From: Pseudoramibacter faecis | GTDB taxonomy: Bacteria; Bacillota; Clostridia; Eubacteriales; Eubacteriaceae | Direction of reading: 5' to 3' | Assembly (NCBI RefSeq): GCF_036289405.1 | Contig: NZ_JAYFFI010000002.1 | Coordinates: 124,001-188,000 of the forward strand | DNA length: 64,000 nt | Part shown: one piece after another, positions 43,942 through 53,535 of the stretch | Numbering within the stretch: position 1 is the first letter of the stretch | How the letters are laid out: every line of letters begins with the position of its first letter | Position numbers and translations under genes: made by a program | Notes under the pieces: model-generated | Told to the model about the DNA's origin: nothing | Seen by the model: only the letters and a program-made list of their open reading frames with translations | Database searches by the model: none

Positions 43942-45861
43942 ATGTCCGAAACAACGAAAACCAATCATGAATACGGCGCCGACCAAATTCAGGTGCTTGA
44001 AGGCCTGGAAGCGGTCAAGCGGCGGCCGGGGATGTATATCGGCAGCACAGGCTCCCAGGGGCTGCACCACCTGGTGTACGAAGTGGTCGATAACGCCATC
44101 GACGAGGCGCTGGCCGGTTACTGCAACAAGATTATCGTTTCGGTGGACAAAGACAATGCCGTGACCGTTGTGGATGACGGCCGCGGCATTCCCACCGGCA
44201 TCAATCACAAAGAAGGCAAAACCGGGGTCGAGCTCGCGCTGACTGTTTTGCACGCCGGCGGAAAGTTCGGCGGCGGAGGCTACAAGGTTTCGGGCGGGCT
44301 TCACGGCGTCGGGGTGTCTGTGGTGAATGCCTTGTCTGAAACACTGACGGTAGAGGTCAAGCAGAACAAGCAGATCTATCGCCAGACCTTCGAACGCGGG
44401 AATAAGACCTCGGAGCTCGAGGTGGTCGGCAAAACCAACCGCACCGGCACCAAAATCACCTTCAAGCCGGATCCGGCCATCTTCGACACGACGATTTACG
44501 ATTACGACGTGTTAGAGCACCGGCTGCGGGAGCTGGCTTTCCTCAATAAGGGCGTTTCAATCACGCTGAAGGATGAGCGGCCGGGCCAGGAGCAGACAGG
44601 CGAATACCATTATGCCGGTGGGATCCGCTCCTATATCGAATATATGAACCGCAATAAAGATCCGCTTTATACGCAGATTACCTATTACGAGAAGGCCATG
44701 GATAATTACGCTCTTGAGCTGGCCTTTCAGTATACCCGGGGCTATCAGGAAAATATTTATTCCTATGCGAACAATATCTATACCCCGGAGGGCGGCACCC
44801 ATCTGAACGGGTTTAAAAGCGCCCTGACCCGAACGATCAACAATTATGCCCGCAAGGCCGGACTGCTCAAGCAGAACGACAAGAACCTCTCCGGAGACGA
44901 CGTGCGCGAGGGGCTTACGGCGGTGATCTCCATTAAATTGCTGGAGCCCCAGTTTGAAGGGCAGACCAAGACCAAACTGGGCAATCCGGAAGTGAAGGGG
45001 ATCGTGGAGACCATCGTCAACGAAGAGCTCTCCAATTTCCTCGAAGAAAATCCCAACGTGGCCAAGGCCATCGTGGAAAAGAATATCTCGGCCTCCCACG
45101 CGCGGATGGCAGCCAAGCGCGCCCGGGAGATGACCCGGCGCAAAAGCGCCCTCGACGCGACTTCCCTGCCGGGGAAGCTCGCGGACTGCCGGGAAAAAGA
45201 TCCGGCTCAATCGGAAATCTTCATCGTCGAAGGGGACTCGGCCGGCGGTTCGGCCAAGGTGGGCCGGGATTCCCGGATCCAGGCGATTTTGCCCCTGCGC
45301 GGCAAGATTTTAAACGTCGAAAAGGCCCGGCTCGACCGGATGCTCACCTCCGACACGATCAAGGGGATGATTACCGCCTTCGGCACCGGCATCGCCGAGG
45401 ATTTTGACATTGAAAAGGCGCGCTATCACAAAATTGTCATCATGACCGATGCCGATGTCGACGGCGCCCATATCCGCACCCTGCTCCTCACTTTCTTCTA
45501 TCGCTATATGCGCGGTCTGATCGATCACGGTTATGTGTATATCGCCCAGCCGCCGCTTTACAAGGTCAGCTGGGGCAAGCATGTGGAATATGCCTATGAC
45601 GACGCGGATCTGGACCGCCGCCTTGAAGACAAGGACCGCAGCCGCATCACCCTGCAGCGCTATAAAGGGCTGGGGGAAATGGACGCGGAGCAGCTTTGGG
45701 AGACCACGATGAACCCGGACACCCGCACGATGCTGCGGGTCGGCATCGAAGACGCGACCTACGCGGACGAAATCTTCACCATGCTCATGGGCGACAAGGT
45801 GCAGCCCCGCAAGGAATTTATCGAGCGCAACGCGAAGAAAGTCCAGAATCTGGATATTTAA
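43942..45861 (+). CDS. gyrB: DNA gyrase subunit B
   Basis: ATPase and TOPRIM subunit of gyrase, which introduces negative supercoils. It has 639 residues. The GHKL ATP site is VYEVVDNAIDEALAGYC (near 43), GGGYKVSGGLHGVGVSVVNAL lies near 112, and the TOPRIM motifs are FIVEGDSAGGSAK (near 428) and MTDADVDGAHIRTLLLTFF (near 502). The C-terminal QLWETTMNP region is complete. AGGAGG lies 7 nt upstream. It is shorter than the E. coli protein, as usual for Gram-positives. Confidence 0.98.
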   Translation: MSETTKTNHEYGADQIQVLEGLEAVKRRPGMYIGSTGSQGLHHLVYEVVDNAIDEALAGYCNKIIVSVDKDNAVTVVDDGRGIPTGINHKEGKTGVELALTVLHAGGKFGGGGYKVSGGLHGVGVSVVNALSETLTVEVKQNKQIYRQTFERGNKTSELEVVGKTNRTGTKITFKPDPAIFDTTIYDYDVLEHRLRELAFLNKGVSITLKDERPGQEQTGEYHYAGGIRSYIEYMNRNKDPLYTQITYYEKAMDNYALELAFQYTRGYQENIYSYANNIYTPEGGTHLNGFKSALTRTINNYARKAGLLKQNDKNLSGDDVREGLTAVISIKLLEPQFEGQTKTKLGNPEVKGIVETIVNEELSNFLEENPNVAKAIVEKNISASHARMAAKRAREMTRRKSALDATSLPGKLADCREKDPAQSEIFIVEGDSAGGSAKVGRDSRIQAILPLRGKILNVEKARLDRMLTSDTIKGMITAFGTGIAEDFDIEKARYHKIVIMTDADVDGAHIRTLLLTFFYRYMRGLIDHGYVYIAQPPLYKVSWGKHVEYAYDDADLDRRLEDKDRSRITLQRYKGLGEMDAEQLWETTMNPDTRTMLRVGIEDATYADEIFTMLMGDKVQPRKEFIERNAKKVQNLDI

Positions 45862-45896
45862 CCGGCTGCAGGATTGGATTCACATAAAGGAATAAA

Positions 45897-48395
45897 ATGG
45901 ACGAAAACGAAACTATGCTGACGGTGGCTCACAATCTTCGAGACGTTAAAATCGAAGACGAGATGAAAAACTGTTATATCGATTATGCGATGAGCGTTAT
46001 CATCGGGCGGGCGCTGCCCGATGTGCGCGACGGCCTTAAGCCGGTGCATCGCCGCATTCTTTACGCGATGCATCAGATGGGCATGACGCCGGATAAGCCC
46101 TTTAGAAAATCGGCGCGTATCGTCGGGGAAGTGCTGGGGAAATACCATCCCCACGGCGATTCCTCGGTGTATGACGCCATGGTGCGCATGGCCCAGGACT
46201 TCTCCACCCGCTATATGACGGTCAATGGGCAGGGGAACTTCGGCTCGGTGGACGGCGACGGCGCGGCCGCCATGCGTTATACCGAGGCGCGGATGAGCAG
46301 GATTTCCTTGGAAATGCTCCGGGATATCAACAAGGAAACCGTCGACTTCATGGATAACTTTGACGGCTCAGAGCAGGAACCGGTGGTGCTGCCCTCCCGC
46401 TTCCCGCATTTGCTGGTGAACGGCTCCCAGGGGATTGCCGTTGGGATGGCCACCAATATCCCGCCCCACAATCTTGGCGAGGTGATCGACGGGACCATCG
46501 CCTACATTGACGACCCGGGCATCAGCGTCGACGATTTGATGACTCATATCAAAGGGCCGGACTTTCCCACCGCGGGGGTGATCCTGGGCAAGAGCGGCAT
46601 CCGCGAGGCCTACGAAACCGGCCGCGGCCGCATTAAGATTCGCTCTAAGGTCGCCGTGAAGGACATGGCCAAGGGCAAGAAGCAGATTATCATTTCGGAA
46701 ATTCCCTATATGGTCAATAAGGCGAAGCTCATTCAGAAGATCGCCGAACTGGTCAAAGACAAGCGCGTCGAGGGCATCACCGATATCCGCGACGAAACCG
46801 ACCTGAAGCACGGCATCCGCATCGTCGTGGAGCTCAAGCGGGACACTAACGCGACCATCGTGCTCAACCAGTTATATAAGCATACCCAGCTTCAGGACAT
46901 CTACGGCGTGATCATGCTCGCCCTGGTGGACGGCCAGCCGAAGGTGCTCAGTCTCAAGCAGATTCTCCATGATTACGTCGAACACCAGAAGGAAATCATC
47001 GTCCGCCGCACGAAATTTGATCTGAAAAAGGCGGAAGCCAGGGCCCATATCCTCGAGGGCTACCGCATCGCGCTGGACAATATAGACGAAGTGATTCAGA
47101 TCATCCGGGAATCTCGGGATGCGAAAATTGCCAAAACCCATTTGATGGATCGCTTCGCGCTGACGGATATTCAGGCCCAGGCCATCCTCGACATGCGCCT
47201 GCAGCGGCTGACCGGTCTCGAACGGGAAAAGATCGAAGCGGAATACGCTGAGCTGATGCAAAAGATCGCCGAATACAAGGCGATTCTGGCCGACGAAAAG
47301 TTGGTGCTCGGCATTATCAAAGACGAACTGACCGAGATCAAAGATAAATACGGCGACGATCGCCGAACCTCCTTCGACATCGACGTGGAGGATTTCGATG
47401 TGGAAGATCTGATCAAAGAAGAAGAAGTGGTGGTCACGATGACCCACGTGGGTTATGTGAAGCGCATCGCGGCAGACACCTACCGAGCTCAGAACCGCGG
47501 TGGCAAGGGCATTTCGGCCCTCTCCACCCGGGAGAACGACTTTATCGAGCACATTTTCACCACATCGACCCACGACGATCTGCTTTTCTTCACCAACAAG
47601 GGCAAATATTACCGGCTCAAGGCGTATGAAATTCCCGTGGGCGGACGCACTTCCCGCGGCACGGCCATTGTGAACATTCTGCAACTGGATCCGGGCGAGA
47701 GCATTACGACGATGATTCAGGTCAAGGCCTTTGAAGCGGATAAGTATTTTGTGATGGCAACCTGTCACGGGCTGATCAAGAAGACGGCGATGACCGATTA
47801 TGAATCCTCCCGGAAAAACGGAATTAACGGCATTAATCTGCGGGACGGCGACGAGCTGATCAAGGTGCAGATTTCCGACGATACCGAGGATGTGGTGATG
47901 GGCACCCATTTGGGTTACGCCATCCGCTTTAAAGTCAGGGATGTGAATGCCACCGGACGGATGTCCATGGGAGTTCGCGGCATTGGCCTGCGGACGGACG
48001 ATCATGTCGTCGGCATGGATCTGCTCACTGCGGACAACAATGTGCTCTGTGTGGCTGAAAAGGGTTATGGCAAGCGCACATTCGCCGATCAATACCGGGT
48101 GCAAAAGCGCGGCGGCAAGGGTATTCAGACCTATAAATGCACCAATAAAACCGGCAACCTTGTGGGCTTTTCGGTGCTTGAAGACGGCGGCGAAATCATG
48201 ATGATCAACAACGATGGCATCGTGATCAAGCTCAAGGGCGACGATATTTCCCAGATCGGCCGCAGTACCCAGGGGGTGCGCCTGATGAAACTCAAGGGCG
48301 ACGAACGCATTGCGACGATCTGCAAGGTTCAAAATGAAGAGCCTCTCGACGATGTGGACATCGAAGATGATCAGCTGTCGATGATGGACGATTGA
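45897..48395 (+). CDS. gyrA: DNA gyrase subunit A
   Basis: DNA-cleaving and wrapping subunit of gyrase, 832 residues. The quinolone region GKYHPHGDSSVYDAMVRMAQ (near 82) keeps the serine and aspartate associated with susceptibility. The catalytic tyrosine is in AAAMRYTEARM (near 130). The C-terminal pinwheel contains the GyrA-box QKRGGKGIQTYK (near 745), confirming gyrase rather than topoisomerase IV. It ends in an acidic tail. AAAGGA precedes the ATG, 35 bp after gyrB. Confidence 0.98.
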   Translation: MDENETMLTVAHNLRDVKIEDEMKNCYIDYAMSVIIGRALPDVRDGLKPVHRRILYAMHQMGMTPDKPFRKSARIVGEVLGKYHPHGDSSVYDAMVRMAQDFSTRYMTVNGQGNFGSVDGDGAAAMRYTEARMSRISLEMLRDINKETVDFMDNFDGSEQEPVVLPSRFPHLLVNGSQGIAVGMATNIPPHNLGEVIDGTIAYIDDPGISVDDLMTHIKGPDFPTAGVILGKSGIREAYETGRGRIKIRSKVAVKDMAKGKKQIIISEIPYMVNKAKLIQKIAELVKDKRVEGITDIRDETDLKHGIRIVVELKRDTNATIVLNQLYKHTQLQDIYGVIMLALVDGQPKVLSLKQILHDYVEHQKEIIVRRTKFDLKKAEARAHILEGYRIALDNIDEVIQIIRESRDAKIAKTHLMDRFALTDIQAQAILDMRLQRLTGLEREKIEAEYAELMQKIAEYKAILADEKLVLGIIKDELTEIKDKYGDDRRTSFDIDVEDFDVEDLIKEEEVVVTMTHVGYVKRIAADTYRAQNRGGKGISALSTRENDFIEHIFTTSTHDDLLFFTNKGKYYRLKAYEIPVGGRTSRGTAIVNILQLDPGESITTMIQVKAFEADKYFVMATCHGLIKKTAMTDYESSRKNGINGINLRDGDELIKVQISDDTEDVVMGTHLGYAIRFKVRDVNATGRMSMGVRGIGLRTDDHVVGMDLLTADNNVLCVAEKGYGKRTFADQYRVQKRGGKGIQTYKCTNKTGNLVGFSVLEDGGEIMMINNDGIVIKLKGDDISQIGRSTQGVRLMKLKGDERIATICKVQNEEPLDDVDIEDDQLSMMDD

Positions 48396-48447
48396 TGTGA
48401 GGATTCCCTGGGAAATAAAAATTCCCGGCTTGCTAAAGGAGAAAACC

Positions 48448-49107
48448 ATGGATAAGCTCATTTCGATTTCGATGCTCAGTGCCGATTTTTCGCGTCTGGG
48501 CGAACATTTGAAGCAGGTGGAAGCGGCCGGCGTTGACTGGCTGCACGTGGATATTATGGACGGGCATTTTGTGCCTAATATCACCATGGGACCGGACCAG
48601 GTGGCCCAGCTGCGTGGCGCCGTGGCCCTCCCCTTTGATGTGCATCTGATGATTACTCATCCCCTTGCTTATATCGAGCGCTTTGCCAAAGCCGGCGCCG
48701 ATACCATTACCGTGCATGTGGAGTGTGACGATGACACGGATGCTTGCCTCGATTTGATTGAAAAGTGCGGTGTGAAGCCCGCCGTGGTGATTTCGCCGGA
48801 AACGCCGGCCGCGGCCGTGGCGCCCTATCTCGATCGGGTGAGCATGGTGCTGGTGATGGGGGTGCACCCCGGATTCGGCGGCCAGTCCTATATCCCGGAA
48901 ACGACGGACAAGCTGGCAAAGCTGCATGATATGATCGGCGGCCGGCCATTGCGTCTCGAGATCGACGGCGGTGTTAATTTCGACACCCTGCCGGAAATTC
49001 TCACCACCGGGGCGGATACCATTGTCTCCGGGTCTTGCCTGTTTAAGGGGGATATCGCGGCCAACGTCGGGCGCTTTAAAACCTTGTTTGAATCAAAAAA
49101 TAATTAA
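48448..49107 (+). CDS. rpe: Ribulose-phosphate 3-epimerase
   Basis: TIM-barrel enzyme interconverting ribulose 5-phosphate and xylulose 5-phosphate in the pentose phosphate pathway. It has 219 residues. SMLSADFSRLGEHLKQVE starts the barrel, with VDIMDGHFVPNITMGP near 33, DVHLMI near 66, HPGFGGQSYIP near 140 and LEIDGGVN near 173, holding the metal and acid-base residues. AAAGGAG 6 nt before the ATG at 48448 decides the start over one at 48397. Location just after gyrA is not usual. A terminator follows and marks the end of the GC-rich core. Confidence 0.96.
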   Translation: MDKLISISMLSADFSRLGEHLKQVEAAGVDWLHVDIMDGHFVPNITMGPDQVAQLRGAVALPFDVHLMITHPLAYIERFAKAGADTITVHVECDDDTDACLDLIEKCGVKPAVVISPETPAAAVAPYLDRVSMVLVMGVHPGFGGQSYIPETTDKLAKLHDMIGGRPLRLEIDGGVNFDTLPEILTTGADTIVSGSCLFKGDIAANVGRFKTLFESKNN

Positions 49108-49116
49108 ATGACATTT

Positions 49117-49158
49117 AAAAAGCACGTTCAAGTCGGAAAGAACGTGCTTTTGGTTTTT
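49117..49158 (+). terminator. Terminator after rpe
   Basis: AAAAGCACGTTC and GAACGTGCTTTT arms, then GGTTTTT. Confidence 0.9.
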
Positions 49159-49417
49159 ATAGATAAACTCTAATATAAATTTTCAACTATCTTTTCAAAG
49201 GTCTTTATATGCCGGTATAGCCTGTTGTTTCAGGCATTTTGTATATCTTTTCTTAAATCCGCTTGTGTTTTCGCTTTGAAAGGTAGTCAAGAAGTAGTAA
49301 AACCTCTCTTTTCCTTTTTAAACTCCCGTTCCTTTAGTCATAAGATTAGAGCGGCGGTCTTATACAACTTTGTATATTGCATTTCTTTGCATAAGAGACT
49401 TTTTCCTTTGTAAAAAC

Positions 49418-51166
49418 TTATATTTTCCATTTTTCTGTTTGATATTGCATATCCCAAAGTTTTTGATACAATCCTATTTGCTTCATCAATTCATTATGTG
49501 TTCCTTTTTGACTGATGCTACCGTCTTCAATAACAAGAATTTGATCTACATCCTGTATTGTCGATAATTTATGAGCAATCATAATAACCGTTTTATTCTT
49601 CAATAGCGACTGTAATGCCGATTGTATTTTTACTTCGTTTTCTACATCTATATTTGCAGTCGCCTCGTCTAAAAGTACTATCGGAGCATCTTTTATTAAA
49701 GCTCTGGCAATTGCAATTCTTTGCTTCTCACCGCCGGAAAGAGTTGAACCGCCTTCTCCCGGTACAGTATCGTATCCCTCAGGGAGTTCCATAATAAAAT
49801 CGTGACATCCGGCTTTTTTTGCCGCTTCAATGACTTCATCCAAGCATGCCGACGGTTTTCCTATTCTAATATTGTTCAAAATAGAATCCTGAAACAAAAG
49901 AATATCTTGAAATACAAAACTCAGATTGTGCAGTAAATGTTCATAAGACAATTTTTGAATTTCCTTGCCGCCTATTTTTATTTTTCCCTGCTGGGCATCC
50001 CAAAACCTTCCAAGTAAGTTAATAATAGTTGTCTTTCCGCTGCCGGATAATCCCACCAATGCCGTAGTTGTTTTTTCCGGAACATTAAAGGAAATTTCCC
50101 TAAGAACAGGGGTACTATCATAAGCAAAGCTGACATTCTCATAGGAAATATCAAATTGATGCAGCTCTTTTTCTCCGGAAATATCGGACATAACAGGAAT
50201 GTTATCAATCATATCCATGCGTTCCAAGGATTGATTTGTCATTTTTGCAAATATGCTGAAAATGCCCATCCCTTCTATCCCTTGAAACAAGCCGAAAGAT
50301 GAAAGAGTTAATAAAAACAATCGCATATAATCAATGTCATTCAGAAGAAAAAGCATTCCTGCCAAGAAAATGATACCGGTGGTTATCGCTCGAAACCAAA
50401 ATTGAAATAAGGCAATTGGAAAAAGATGTGAAAGCTCATTGCGAATAGATTCATCCCGCATTTTTTCAAATATCTTCATGATTTTTGTCTCATATTTCTT
50501 TTCCGTTTGACATGATTTCAAAATATGAATCCCATGGATGAATTCAACTGTTTCCTCTGTCACCGTCCCGATGAGTTTTTGCCGATTTAAATTTAATCTA
50601 TCCTGTGTTGAAGCAAGACGCCTATATGTATACCGAGCCGGTATTAACAAGAGTACAGAGAAAATAAATACCCTATAGTCCACACAGAACAGAAATATTA
50701 AACCGATAACTAAAGAAGGAATTCCCGTTGCAGCTTTTTCAATAACGCCTATTCCTTCTATTTCAAGAAATGCCGCATCCGAAGTAATTGTGGATATAAG
50801 ATCTCCTTGATTCTTTTTGCTGAAAAAGCCCAATGAAGCTTGTTTAAGGTGCGAACCTAAAGCGATCCGCTTCTCACATATCGCCTCGTACCCGGCTCCT
50901 GAACGCAAACGCAGGATAGCATATCTTAAAATAATGCGGCAGATAATTGTTACTGCCATAACGGCGATACAGAATATAAGTGTTTTTTCATCAAGCTGTC
51001 TTGTTGCATTTTTATTTAATTCCGGTATGGATGCAACCAAATAGTAAGCCATGACCAGGGGAAGCATAATGAATATTCCATCTAAAAAGTTAAATAGGAA
51101 TGAAAGGTAGAGCTTTCTGCGCTGTGCTTTCATCAGCTCCAAAAATTTATAAACCGTTTTTAGCAT
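49418..51166 (-). CDS. Exporter-fold ABC half-transporter, second of the left pair
   Basis: A 582-residue ABC protein with six N-terminal TM helices (about 20-300) and a C-terminal nucleotide-binding domain: Walker A LSGSGKTTIINLLGRFWDA, signature LSGGEKQRIAIARALI, Walker B PIVLLDEATANIDVENE, H-loop IAHKLST. The D-loop ATANIDVEN differs from the ATSALDxxTE of ordinary drug exporters and is closer to IrtAB/YbtPQ-type transporters, which import siderophores. AAAGGAG 9 nt before the ATG at 51166 beats an in-frame GTG at 51187. It overlaps the upstream ABC gene by 20 bp and should form a heterodimer with it. Confidence 0.88.
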   Translation of the reverse strand: MLKTVYKFLELMKAQRRKLYLSFLFNFLDGIFIMLPLVMAYYLVASIPELNKNATRQLDEKTLIFCIAVMAVTIICRIILRYAILRLRSGAGYEAICEKRIALGSHLKQASLGFFSKKNQGDLISTITSDAAFLEIEGIGVIEKAATGIPSLVIGLIFLFCVDYRVFIFSVLLLIPARYTYRRLASTQDRLNLNRQKLIGTVTEETVEFIHGIHILKSCQTEKKYETKIMKIFEKMRDESIRNELSHLFPIALFQFWFRAITTGIIFLAGMLFLLNDIDYMRLFLLTLSSFGLFQGIEGMGIFSIFAKMTNQSLERMDMIDNIPVMSDISGEKELHQFDISYENVSFAYDSTPVLREISFNVPEKTTTALVGLSGSGKTTIINLLGRFWDAQQGKIKIGGKEIQKLSYEHLLHNLSFVFQDILLFQDSILNNIRIGKPSACLDEVIEAAKKAGCHDFIMELPEGYDTVPGEGGSTLSGGEKQRIAIARALIKDAPIVLLDEATANIDVENEVKIQSALQSLLKNKTVIMIAHKLSTIQDVDQILVIEDGSISQKGTHNELMKQIGLYQKLWDMQYQTEKWKI

Positions 51167-52916
51167 AGAAAGGCTCCTTTCTTTCACTGATTTTCGAGGT
51201 TTCCGAAAGATAGGCAGACCACATTTTTTTGTATAAGGCAGAGGTTTTAATCAACTCCTCATGCTTCCCCACAGAATCCAGCTTTCCGGCGTCAAGTACA
51301 ATAATCTTGTCACAATCTGTAACTGTCGGAAGCCTATGTGCAATAACAACCAATGTTTTGTTTTTACATAAAGCCATCAATGAGTCCTGAATTTTATTCT
51401 GATTCTCCATGTCGGTATAGGCAGTCGCCTCATCTAAAATCAAAATGGGAGCATTTTTCAAAATTGCTCTTGCAATGACAATTCTTTGCCGCTGCCCGCC
51501 AGACAGTTTTGCTCCCGCATTTCCGACAACGGTATCGTAACCGTGCTCAAGTTTTTCGATAAAATCACTGCATTGTGCATTCGTTGCAGCAATTTTGACT
51601 TCCTCGTCTGTTGCTGCCGGGTTTCCTAATCGTATATTTTCCATGATAGACATATTAAACAAAAATGTATCCTGTGTTACATAACTGATTTTTGCCATTA
51701 ACTCTGAAAGCGAAAGACTTTTATAGTCTACACCGCCAATTGTGATGCATCCATCCGTCACATCCCAAAATCTTGCAAGGAGATTTGCAATCGTAGTCTT
51801 TCCGCTGCCTGAAGGACCAACAATAGCCACTTTAGTATTTTCCTCAATCGTAAGAGAAATATCATGTAAAACCGTTTCCTTTCCATAGGCAAAAGAAACA
51901 TTGCTCAGCTCAATTTTATTATTTGAAATCGTTTCTCCTGAAGCAATTTCTTTTAATTCCGATGCGGAAAGAATTTCGTCAATCAGATGTTTTCCATTTC
52001 TTATGTGATAGAAATTGTCCATAAACTCGGTAAATTTAAGCAAAGATGAACCAAGTCCCACGGAAAGCAACACGGAAAAGAGAAAAATCTGTCCCGAAAG
52101 ATCTCTATGCACATAGAGGTGTCCGCCAACACACAAAACACTTACTGTAATAGAAGACAATAAAACCAATGCCGGCGCTGAAACGATATGCATTTTGTTA
52201 TACAGTTTTAATGTGGATTTTTTGTAATTACGAATGGCTTCCTCATATTTAGAATAAGCCCTTTTTTCTTGACCGAATATTTTAATTTCCTTATTTCCCC
52301 GTATATATTCAATAACTCTATCGTTCATATGTTCCAGTGCCGAATAGTATGTGCTTGCGAACTCGTTCATGATGCCGATATACATTGGTAAATAAAAAAT
52401 TAAAGTCAGTACGGCGGGTACCATTACAGCCAAAGCCATTCGCCAATCAACAAAAAACAAACTAACGATAATTCCCACAGGAATCAAAACATTTGATGTT
52501 GTTTCAGGTATAGCATGAGCTAAAGGAAATTCGAGCCGTTCCGTTCCGTCAATCAACATATGTTGAAAATGTCCTGTCCCATGCAGTTGCATATATCCCA
52601 GCGGCATCCGTAGCATCTTATTCGTTATAGCAATTCGTATCTCTCCCAGTATGCGAAAAGCCGTTTTATGAGAAATTGCAGTGGATAAACCGTGGCAGAT
52701 AAGCTGTAAAACAAAAGCTGCAAGAATAAAAAGTGTGTCTATGATAATATCTTTATAGCTAAATCCCGACACAAGTCCGTTTAATAAACGATAAAGGATA
52801 TAGTAGGGAGCAAGTCCCCAAAATACGCTCGCAATTGCCAGCAAAACGGAACCGATATATGAGGTTGTATAAGGTTTTAAGAAGTCAACAAATCTTCTTT
52901 CACCGTTCTTGTCCAT
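51147..52916 (-). CDS. Exporter-fold ABC half-transporter, first of the left pair
   Basis: A 589-residue half-transporter: six TM helices, then Walker A GPSGSGKTTIANLLARFWDV (near 366), signature LSGGQRQRIVIARAIL (near 468), Walker B PILILDEATAYTDMENQ and H-loop VIAHRLPT. Both nucleotide sites of the expected heterodimer look canonical, with no degenerate catalytic glutamate. AGGAGG lies 5 nt before the ATG. It is fourth in the T-A-S-ABC-ABC order. Same family and position as the gene at 60880 in the right operon. Confidence 0.9.
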   Translation of the reverse strand: MDKNGERRFVDFLKPYTTSYIGSVLLAIASVFWGLAPYYILYRLLNGLVSGFSYKDIIIDTLFILAAFVLQLICHGLSTAISHKTAFRILGEIRIAITNKMLRMPLGYMQLHGTGHFQHMLIDGTERLEFPLAHAIPETTSNVLIPVGIIVSLFFVDWRMALAVMVPAVLTLIFYLPMYIGIMNEFASTYYSALEHMNDRVIEYIRGNKEIKIFGQEKRAYSKYEEAIRNYKKSTLKLYNKMHIVSAPALVLLSSITVSVLCVGGHLYVHRDLSGQIFLFSVLLSVGLGSSLLKFTEFMDNFYHIRNGKHLIDEILSASELKEIASGETISNNKIELSNVSFAYGKETVLHDISLTIEENTKVAIVGPSGSGKTTIANLLARFWDVTDGCITIGGVDYKSLSLSELMAKISYVTQDTFLFNMSIMENIRLGNPAATDEEVKIAATNAQCSDFIEKLEHGYDTVVGNAGAKLSGGQRQRIVIARAILKNAPILILDEATAYTDMENQNKIQDSLMALCKNKTLVVIAHRLPTVTDCDKIIVLDAGKLDSVGKHEELIKTSALYKKMWSAYLSETSKISERKEPFYAKNGL

Positions 52917-52935
52917 AAAGCCTCCTATATTTATT

Positions 52936-53523
52936 TTAATCTATATTCTTGAAATGTTTTTTCAAAATGACCTTTCCTATATAGACGCCGATAACTCCGC
53001 AGATAATTGCCGACACCATACCCAATGCTGCAAATCCGCCGGTAAAAAATTTTACATAGGCATATATTTCATCTTTACCGAGTCCCATATCGGTCCATTT
53101 TTTTACTTCTCTATCAAGAAAGAAAATGAACGGAATGCATCCGCCAAAGAAATAGGCAGCCTGTGTAAATCCATAACCGACACCAACAGCTATGGTTTTG
53201 AAATTCGTCTTAAAAACGATGATATCTGCGATAAGACTTACGACAATGACACAAATCAAACAGGTAATACTCCCCATACCGGTCAGAGTAAAAAAGGCAG
53301 TTCCTAAGCTTACAAGTAAAGTCATCGCTCCGAAATGTTCAATTTTTTTAACAACGAATAGAACGATGCTTCCCATGATAAGTGCGGTAATACTCGGTGC
53401 AAATACATGCATAACAGGAATCATTACAGCGGTTAACATCCCGACCCCATAGATTACCGCAGCATGAACAGCTGCCAGCAAACCGATTAAGACAAAATCA
53501 CTGACTTTCCATTTATTACTCAT
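52936..53523 (-). CDS. MptD/Trep_Strep-type putative ECF S component (left operon)
   Basis: A 195-residue, very hydrophobic membrane protein with about five to six segments. It begins KVSDFVLIGLLAAVHAAVIYG and contains PVMHVFAPSITALIMGSIVLFVV and a GMGSITCLICVIVV segment, the pattern of MptD (Trep_Strep) proteins. These are thought to be substrate-binding S components of ECF transporters. It sits directly after the double ATPase and T component genes, which supports the role. The substrate is not known. Confidence 0.8.
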   Translation of the reverse strand: MSNKWKVSDFVLIGLLAAVHAAVIYGVGMLTAVMIPVMHVFAPSITALIMGSIVLFVVKKIEHFGAMTLLVSLGTAFFTLTGMGSITCLICVIVVSLIADIIVFKTNFKTIAVGVGYGFTQAAYFFGGCIPFIFFLDREVKKWTDMGLGKDEIYAYVKFFTGGFAALGMVSAIICGVIGVYIGKVILKKHFKNID

Positions 53524-53535
53524 TTTTTATTCCTC

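Noticed and set aside
46872..48587. A 571-codon open frame opposite gyrA
   Set aside because: Antisense shadow of gyrA; composition is typical of reverse-frame translation.
49159..49417. Possible small gene between rpe and the left ABC gene
   Set aside because: Short frames only, with no ribosome binding site; treated as the island boundary.
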